Positions 57,446-64,000 of a stretch of 64,000 nucleotides of DNA are shown here, in pieces. The DNA is taken from the NCBI GenBank assembly GCA_022495005.1, contig JAGYXB010001062.1, positions 1-64,000 on the forward strand, written 5' to 3'. The notes below the pieces were generated by a model. The model searched no databases and was not told where the DNA came from. It was given only the letters and a program-made list of their open reading frames with translations. The DNA is from Rhyacophila brunnea. Taxonomy: Eukaryota > Arthropoda > Insecta > Trichoptera > Rhyacophilidae. The position numbers were made by a program, and so were the translations under genes. Position 1 is the first letter of the stretch; each line of letters opens with the position of its first letter.

Positions 57446-58140
57446 AATAACGTTTTCAAACTACGAATAATACATTTCAGGTTTAATTTTAAAAACTCGT
57501 TCGTTTCCTTTTACTTTACAAAATGGATGTGTTTTTCTATTTGAAATGAAACAAGCTACTACAACGAGAAAAGCTATTTCATTATGTTGTGTTAGTTTTT
57601 TTAAACTTGTCTCATGACAAATATTAACTTCTCTATTATAATTTGCATAAAGCCGATGAATTTCTATTTACATACTATTAAATGATTGTTCGGATAACGT
57701 TTTCAACACAATATTATTTTGACATTAAAGTCACTCCATAATATTATAATATTATAAAGAAAAACATTTTAACACCATTAATATACATACTGCATCATTT
57801 ACTAAATAGAAAGTATATTTTTAAAATAGATTAGATTGTGGACACGATTTTACGTTTCAAAAAGTCTTAATTACGATAAATAAAGTTACTAAGATAACCA
57901 CAAAAAGCCTCAGATATATCTTTGAACAAATCTAGTACTGAATCAGATTCAAACGTATTTCTTACTCTTGTCGTTGAGTACTTTAACCAACTAATCTATT
58001 AAATATCCGATTATCCTTTTTGATGTTTTCTAATAATCAGTGAGTACCATATATAACACATTAGTCATATCTTGTGTCTATTTTAAATCGTTAAAATAAC
58101 TGGTGATATTATCAACACAAAACATTATTTCGCGAAAACC
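57446..58140. other. AT-rich stretch
   Basis: No structure recognised. Confidence 0.5.
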
Positions 58141-58260
58141 TTTAGAAGTTTACCTGTTATTAGAAAATCTTTGAAAAATATGAATCGCGTGGGAGTCGAA
58201 CTCATTTATTCCACTATCCTGGTCAAGTGTCTTTATCCTTAGAGCTATCGATTCGCACTT
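58141..58260 (-). repeat. tRNA-like cassette with a different head, same tail
   Basis: On the minus strand the tRNA-like part (58182-58254) is followed at once by ATATTTTTCAAAGATTTTCT and ATAACAGG, the same tail type as family A (TTTTTCAAAAAGATTTTTTC). The head sequence is unrelated to family A apart from general tRNA features. Confidence 0.6.
58182..58254 (-). ncRNA. tRNA-like sequence
   Basis: 73 nt. GAATCG/CGATTC pair perfectly as a 6-bp acceptor, ATAGCTCTAAGGATAA resembles an A box and D loop, CACT..AGTG gives a weak anticodon stem, and GAGTTCGACTCCC is a B-box/T-loop match. T5 terminator within four bases. The T stem is only three pairs and the anticodon stem is poor, so it is not a confident functional tRNA. 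Confidence 0.5.
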
Positions 58261-58330
58261 GTCTCATCTGTGAATAATTAATTTATAATTATGCTTTGAG
58301 ATCTTCCAAAATTATGCACCAATTTTTTTT

Positions 58331-58562
58331 CGATCATGTCCGATCCTAATAAAATCAAATGGGCTTACACAGAGTGGAGGTTTGTATTAACAGATTTTGT
58401 TTTTACGTGAAATGGATGCCAGCCACTTACTCAACTTATTAGGTTCATAATCTGATTTATACACAAATTGAAAAACAATGTGTACTTGTCAAACCCAGGA
58501 TTCGAACCTGGGAGCCACGATGCTATAGGCCGACGCCTAAGCCGCGCGGCCATCGTTGGTGT
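58331..58562 (-). mobile_element. tRNA-headed SINE (family B), full copy
   Basis: Plus strand CGATCATGTCCGATCC to GCCGCGCGGCCATCGTTGG, with the B box CAGGATTCGAACCTGG. It lies close to the preceding tRNA-like cassette, in the same orientation. Confidence 0.88.
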
Positions 58563-59398
58563 TTGTCTATTTTTAATAATAAATAATTTTAACATTCTTA
58601 AGCCATGTGTAGGTATATTGACGAATAAAAAAATACATAAACACTTTATTGGTTAAATACAGAATATTAATGATGTAAAATAGTCGATTTTTCAAAATAT
58701 TTTGTTTTTTCCTTTTTTGTTAAAAATGTACTGTTACCATGTTAATAATAGATTGATGACACGTCTGAATTGATATATTATTATAGCTGTGTTCAATTGA
58801 CCAAAGCAGAGTCGGTTTGATTTTATTTGAAATTGCCGTATTTTTATGAAGAAGCGCGCTCCTTGTGATGAAGACAAATAACATAATCTTCAATTTTTGG
58901 CACTGTATGAGGAAGGTACCTGAAAAAGGTAGGTAAATCGTTACCTTTGCGAACACAACCAGGTATTACACTACAAATCTAACTTTCCTAAGATTGTATT
59001 TTTCTTGACGAGATAATGTATTATCTCGAACCGCTTTCAATAAGAAAATAAAAATCTATTCCATAGTATATTGTATAATTTTCATATAAATCTGCTTTTT
59101 CAAATGTGTACCTAATTAATTAGTACTAATATAAATGTGTTTATTTGAAATTAAAGTGTCGGTTTACAATTATCTACTCCTCGATTCATTCTAGATCGTG
59201 CCCAGTTTCCCATAATTCCCCACAAAGTACCTTAAACACAGGTATCACCTTATGCATAGTTTATTTTCATCAAAAAGTCACTCGTTTACTATGACCGTGC
59301 CTGCCCTTAAACATTATATTATAGTCATATACGAAAAACTATATTTATTTAGAACTAGATTTTTCTTCAATGATAATTTATTTCAAATGCTAGTGTGT
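58563..59398. other. Unassigned AT-rich stretch
   Basis: Nothing identified. Confidence 0.5.
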
Positions 59399-59520
59399 TT
59401 GGAACCAGATCATGAGCTTAGCAGGTTGACCACATGACTAATATCTATTTCTCGTAAAAAATCTGTTAATGCAAACTCTTCACTCTAGAAACCCATATGT
59501 TTCACCAAGGATTGGGCATA
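59399..59520 (+). mobile_element. tRNA-headed SINE (family B), old 3' part
   Basis: TTAGCAGGTTGACCACATGA, CTAATATCTATTTCTCGTAA and AAATCTGTTAATGCAAACTC align with the body. Heavily mutated. Confidence 0.65.
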
Positions 59521-59570
59521 TAACTAACTGTATTAATATCCCATTAGTAATTAACTGTTTTAATATTCTC

Positions 59571-59696
59571 AGGTTTGTATTACAGATTTGTTTTTACGAG
59601 AAATGGATGTCAGTCACTTGCTCAACTTATTAGGTCCATATTCTAAATCATACACAAATTGAAAAACAGTATGTGTACTTGCCAGACCCAGGATTA
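59571..59696 (-). mobile_element. tRNA-headed SINE (family B), partial
   Basis: Body from GGTTTGTATTACAGATTTG to GCCAGACCCAGGATT on the plus strand. Breaks off inside the B box, with the head missing. Opposite orientation to the copy 50 bp away. Confidence 0.8.
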
Positions 59697-60214
59697 ATAT
59701 TATATCGGTGCAAAACATGTCCAAATAATAATAATAACTAAACGTAGAATAAATAATTCATATAAAAAAATTGTTTGATATATTTTTTATACCAGCTATG
59801 TATGTGTTAATATATCATATGTAGTCACATGCTATGAGCTTACAGATTATATTGTCAAACGAAAAAGTGCTTATTTTTTCGGATCATCGCTGCTACACGA
59901 AAAAGCTCTAAGTGCAAACATAAACAGGGCATGCGAAAAAAATGATCCAGGTCAACACAGTATTAACAGAGTAAAAAGCTCGGCGAAAAAGGGCAAACGC
60001 GGAAGCAGGTGTGCCCATTTGTTACATAATATAATATTATTATCACAAGTATTATAACCATTTGGAATAATGTTCTCTTTCGACAGATTTTTTCATGTCT
60101 TATAAATCGACTTTAGTAGATTTTTTAAAAAATAAGAATTAATAATAAATGATAAAAATAAACTTTTGGGGCAGCGGCACGTGCTGCTGATGGCGAAACC
60201 GAAGGAGTAAATAG
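59697..60214. other. Unassigned stretch
   Basis: No feature identified. Confidence 0.5.
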
Positions 60215-60418
60215 GTATTATCAACATCGTCATCCGGGGTCGATTCACTGCTGAATGAATGCCTCTTCTTCCAACTCTACTCAGTCCCTAGTTCTTCGCT
60301 GCCACGCACATATTATATCTACTGAATGTGGTGAGTTTGTCGATCAACCAGGTTTTAGTGCCTATTGGGTACGACTGTATGACTGCATTTTTTCAGCGGT
60401 TGTCCACCCGCCGAGCGC
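60215..60418 (-). pseudogene. LINE C-terminal end, decayed
   Basis: On the minus strand WQRRTRD, a stop, then VELEEEAFIQQ, a stop, and IDPG. This is the same C-terminus as 42558-42790 and the unit of the 19849-20265 array. A GATGACGATGTTGAT tail follows. Confidence 0.6.
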
Positions 60419-60423
60419 CATAG

Positions 60424-60824
60424 CACCTGTACACGTGTATACGTACATAGTACCTGTACAATACGGCGTATTTTAAACTATCGCGATAACTGTTTATACG
60501 TAAAAGTGCTGACTGTCTCGCCCATCTCATTTTTCAAGAGTAACTGAGACGCGATGTTGGTACAATTTGACAGGTCGTGAAAATCAGTAAACGTCAAAAC
60601 GAGTCTCTGCGCGGTGTAGTTCGTTTTTTTTTGGGTAGATTTGCCACTATCATTCTACTGCGCAGGCGCAGATATCGCATGGTCCAATTGTCGCGTGAAA
60701 ATTTCGAAGCCTCTAAAATTTTTTGATACATGCACGATAATACGTGTTCACACGTGCATTTTCTTATTATGGCCGTGACAAAACGTACTGTCAGCAGTAA
60801 ATCCGTGCATGTGTAAACGGGGTA
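60424..60824 (+). repeat. Family E dispersed element, copy 3
   Basis: CACCTGTACACGTGTATACG at the left and GTGTAAACGGGGTAT at the right. The interior is as in copies 1 and 2. Inserted right beside the LINE remnant. Confidence 0.75.
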
Positions 60825-61081
60825 TCATGTCATACACATAAATTTTCAAACAAACTACGATGGTATTGAGTACTGATTATCTACGCAAACACCAATCAAA
60901 AAGAATTAATAATTTGCAAGCATTAAATTTGATCGATTAACTCAAATTCATTCAAATTCAAATTTATTTGATTTTTTTTACATAACTACAGTTAACTATA
61001 CAAATTATAAATTTAAGACAATCAACATGACATTAAAAAAACAAAGTATATAAAAAGAGCAAATACCTATCTATGAAGAGC

Positions 61082-61323
61082 TCGTGAATAATATTAGTGG
61101 GAACCAGAGCATGAGCAGAGGACAAAAATACAGTATTCCCCAACTAATCATTCAAGGAAAAATCAATGGTAAGCGTAGCAGAGGACGGTGCCGCATTTCG
61201 TGGCTTAAGAACCTCCGTGATTGGTATGAATGCAGCTCCACTGAACTGTTCCGGGTAGCAGACGACAAAAGTAAGATCGCCTTGATGGTGGCCGACCTCC
61301 GCTAGGGAATGGCAGAATAAGAA
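61082..61323 (+). pseudogene. LINE C-terminal end
   Basis: Frame 61084-61305: MSRGQKYSIPQLIIQGKING then KRSRGRCRISWLKNLRDWYE and STELFRVADDKSKIALMVAD. This matches the pattern LIIQGKI.GKR..GR.R.SWL.NLR.W found at the C-terminus of many insect LINE polyproteins. A GGCAGAATAAGAAG tail follows. GAAGAGC at both ends (61075-61081 and 61324-61330) may be a 7-bp target duplication, though the right copy overlaps the GAA tail. 5'-truncated. Confidence 0.75.
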
Positions 61324-61330
61324 GAAGAGC

Positions 61331-61724
61331 ATGCTGCCATTTAAACAATAAATACAAATAGTACAGGAAATACTTTGTCTTTGATTTATAATTAAAACAT
61401 TCATAAAGTAACCATTAAAATATGTAAAGTTTATATTAACTATTCATTCATTCAATCGTATGCTGATAGGGTGTTAGCAAAAATCAAAGTAACACAAATT
61501 TACATTGTCAGCACTACAGAGAGCTTGGCGGTTGGCCACAGCGATTCGGATTTCTCTGCATTCACATAAGGTTTATGCATATTATTATAAGCCATTTGGT
61601 ATTTCTACAGCGTATGTGGTTTAGGACAACAATCCATTTACTGCCGACTACGCCAGGCTCCTTGTTCTTTTCAACCAGCCTATCTTGCCTATCAGAAAGG
61701 CCTTTTAGATTTTAGTTGACATAT
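61331..61724. other. Unassigned stretch
   Basis: 61500-61580 and 61640-61700 are unique and moderately GC-rich. No frame recognised. Confidence 0.45.
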
Positions 61725-61732
61725 GAACTGAG

Positions 61733-62696
61733 CAGTGGCGAGGGGTGGAGGTAGGCTGTTAAGGTGACGCATCAGTGAAACGCCAAATAATTTTCAACTG
61801 TAGGCGCGACGAAATTTTGGACTCGCTCCCATTCATTGAGAGAATGTCGAACCAGAAACACGTCACTTTGCTGCGTGATGGCGACGGGCCAATTAATTCT
61901 AAAATCGTGTAAAGATGACTTAAAACGTTACCCATTTACTTTAAAAAGAAAACATGTCAATGAATATATTATTATTGTTACTAATAGAACAATAAACAGA
62001 ACATAAAATGGACGTATGTTGGATTTATATGACAAATAATATTTCGTTTGACAGGCGTCATTTTCACCCGCGACCCGCAATCCGCGCATCGCCTATCAAC
62101 GATCTTTTTAGACCGTGCCTCAACTAATGCATGGCCTTAAGATTGGACGCATACTAAATTTTGTCAGTCATACTTATTTGTTTTCATTGAACTACGAATA
62201 CAATTTTCAGAGTGTGCTGAATAGTTTTTTTTTTTAAATTAAATTAACCCTGCCTAAAGCAAACCATACTTAATAGTTAAGGTATGATATGGGTGGTCCG
62301 AAAAATAGTGCACACTTTTTCATTCATATTTATTTGTTTCCGTTCAACTATGAATACATAAATTATTACCAAAGGTGTTGGTTAGTTTTTTTAATTCATT
62401 TAGCCTTGCCTACCCAAACCATAATCGATAAATGATATTCTTCTATCTATAAAATATCTAAAATGATGTATTGTTTAATGGTATAGTTTTAGATATTTTA
62501 TAAATGTAAGAATATTTTTTGACTATTATCTACTATGGTTTGGAGTAGGCAGTGTTTAATTGAATTTTAAAAAGTAACAGAAACTATCTACACATTGTAG
62601 TCTTAGTTCAATGAAAACAAATACGTTTGACTGACAAAGTTTAGTATGCATTATAAATGTCGGATCTTAAGAGCCTACCTCCACCCTTAGCCACTG
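61733..62696. mobile_element. hAT-like non-autonomous element, long form, with 8-bp target duplication
   Basis: Ends CAGTGGCGAGGGGTGGAG and CTCCACCCTTAGCCACTG (inner ACCTCC matched as well) are inverted. Flanks GAACTGAG (61725-61732) and GAATTGAG (62697-62704) are an 8-bp duplication with one mismatch, as expected for hAT. Compared with the short form it carries about 400 bp extra near the left end (GACGCATCAGTGAAAC..GCCTCAACTAATGCATGG), which itself contains CAGCGAG-type blocks shared with 2376-2868 and 54127-54453. No transposase. Confidence 0.88.
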
Positions 62697-62704
62697 GAAT
62701 TGAG

Positions 62705-63170
62705 AGAAAGAAATTTATTAAATACTTATAATTTTTTTTATTTTGTTCAGTTTTTTCATAATTTCACCATTATCAATCAAAAAATATTTTAATAATTACC
62801 GAAAATCATAATTTGAAAAATGAAAATAATTTTGATCATGATAAGCAAAGTTGTCGCGTTATTTTTCTTACATTACAACAAAATTGTTTTACATATCTTA
62901 CTATTGCTATAGCATGTACGCGTGCTTTAAAACTAAAATTTGCTGAAATCGTTTTTTATTTAGTTACTGAAAATTTACTTAATTTCATTTTAAAAAGGGC
63001 CCACATGGACACTGGGTATTCCCCGGCTGCAGAGTCACGTAGTTCCGTCACTGGGTGTGTGCCGAATGTCAATGCCAATCTCAAAATTTGCCTCCACCAC
63101 GTTCGCTAGTTAGTTTTGCGCTAAATAAGGATCTCTGCACGTCGTTTAATATTTGTAAAATTTAAAATTC
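62705..63170. other. Unassigned stretch
   Basis: The 98-codon frame at 62813-63109 is AT-driven in its first half. No family recognised. Confidence 0.45.
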
Positions 63171-63709
63171 TTCTTCTTCCACCCTGTCACGTCCCAATAT
63201 TTGGGCATAGGGCAAGCACAAGTTCATCACTTCCCTCGGTCCAGCGACAACTCTTGCGCCTCTCGCCATGTCAGACTTGCAGCACGTAGGTCACTCTTGT
63301 AGCACCGCTGCAGGGTGAGAGAGGGCCGGCCACGGCAACGGAACCCATGGGGTTGTGCCACAAGGGTACGAAGTGTCGCACTCTTTGGCGGCATTCGGAA
63401 TACGTAAAGCGTCTCTTCGTGATAACCTCAATCACCGAAGGCTACTGTGTCTGCTCACGAACTCGGGTGTTTGTAACGCGGTCGTACCAATGTACCCCTA
63501 AGATTCGGCGAAGACATCGACTCAAAGCTCAAAAGCCGAGACTCTTGAAGTTTAGTCAGATGCCATGTCTCACAGCCCATACAGGAGCACAGGTAGCACG
63601 CACGCGTTAAACAAACGACATTTGGTCCTCACAGAATACAGCTTTGACCTCCATGCGACTCCAAGTTGGTTGAATGCGGACCCTGCCATACCCATGCGGA
63701 TTCTAAGCT
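63171..63709 (-). pseudogene. LINE 3' end (family 39K), copy 2
   Basis: Same protein region as 39170-39650 (minus strand: TKCRLFNACVLPVLLY then a one-base G insertion in TATGGGCTGTGAG breaking LLYGCETW, SRLLSFE.. and the HVLR..C-terminal part). It retains a segment (GGCCGGCCACGGCAACGG through TTTGGCGGCATTC) deleted in copy 1, and a GGAAGAAGAAG tail. The 5' edge coincides with copy 1 to the base (AAGCT at 63709). Confidence 0.85.
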
Positions 63710-64000
63710 CACTATAAATACCCGAAATACTATAAATATAATAAAAATTACTTTGGTAGAATAATAAATATAAGTTATGTTATGAATTATTGAACTTTTC
63801 TGGACAAATATGGCAGCCAATCTGCCGTCGACGTAATATTGACATTGATATCAAGCTTGCATATGAAAAGCTTATCCCTTCATAGTATAACGATCTTCGA
63901 TGACAACTGAGCTTTGCCACAAATAATATCAAATAAAAATAATAAAAGCTTGTGTATCCAACTTAGTAGATAAATACAATAATATTATATGTGGGCAGTT
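63710..64000. other. AT-rich stretch at the window edge
   Basis: No feature identified. Confidence 0.5.

Noticed and set aside
60160..60205. Second hammerhead candidate (CTGATGGCGAAACC)
   Set aside because: There is no stem II between the core halves and no cleavage site.

Overview
The window looks like insect (at least arthropod) nuclear DNA. It is roughly two-thirds A+T, has no operon-like gene packing and no convincing host gene, and is crowded with eukaryotic transposable elements: non-LTR retrotransposon remnants with (GAA)n, (GAT)n or AAATA tails, mariner elements with TA target duplications, hAT-like elements with 8-bp target duplications, tRNA-derived SINEs and fold-back elements. 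Short TTAGG/CCTAA-type tracts fit an insect. I do not name a species. Only one open frame (56568-56888, minus) looks as if it could be a host exon. The other open frames are short, AT-rich or lie inside repeats.

Layout. 1-5 kb: a 130-bp tandem array, a fold-back element with a tRNA-like core (823-1065), LINE scraps, a truncated hAT-like element, an RTE-like reverse transcriptase fragment (3736-4304) and a SINE. 5-13 kb: mostly unassigned AT-rich DNA with fold-back elements at 7.5, 8.8, 9.2 and 11.7 kb and the first copy of a 460-bp dispersed family (family C). 13-24 kb: two hAT MITEs with 8-bp target duplications, tRNA-like cassettes, more family C copies, a hAT-like fold-back, a tandem array of LINE 3' ends, and a fold-back whose loop carries telomere-like CCTAA repeats. 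24-30 kb: mostly unassigned, with one very fresh palindrome (29088-29271). 30-42 kb: a Jockey-type LINE 3' end, fold-backs, several tRNA-like cassettes, a large inverted repeat carrying hammerhead-ribozyme-like motifs, SINEs and LINE remnants. 42-48 kb: a terminally complete but frameshifted mariner, an inverted pair of family C copies and an internally deleted mariner. 48-64 kb: more SINEs, three well preserved LINE 3' ends (two with perfect target duplications), a 964-bp hAT-like element and the candidate exon.

Nothing here forms a gene pathway. What links the features is mobilisation. LINE 3' ends probably supplied the machinery for the tRNA-headed SINEs. mariner and hAT transposases encoded elsewhere probably moved the many non-autonomous inverted-repeat elements. 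The observations most worth a second look are the tRNA-like cassettes that carry different tRNA heads but share one downstream tail and a T-run terminator, the hammerhead-like motif repeated in the arms of a 0.5-kb palindrome, and two LINE families whose two copies each begin at exactly the same internal position.
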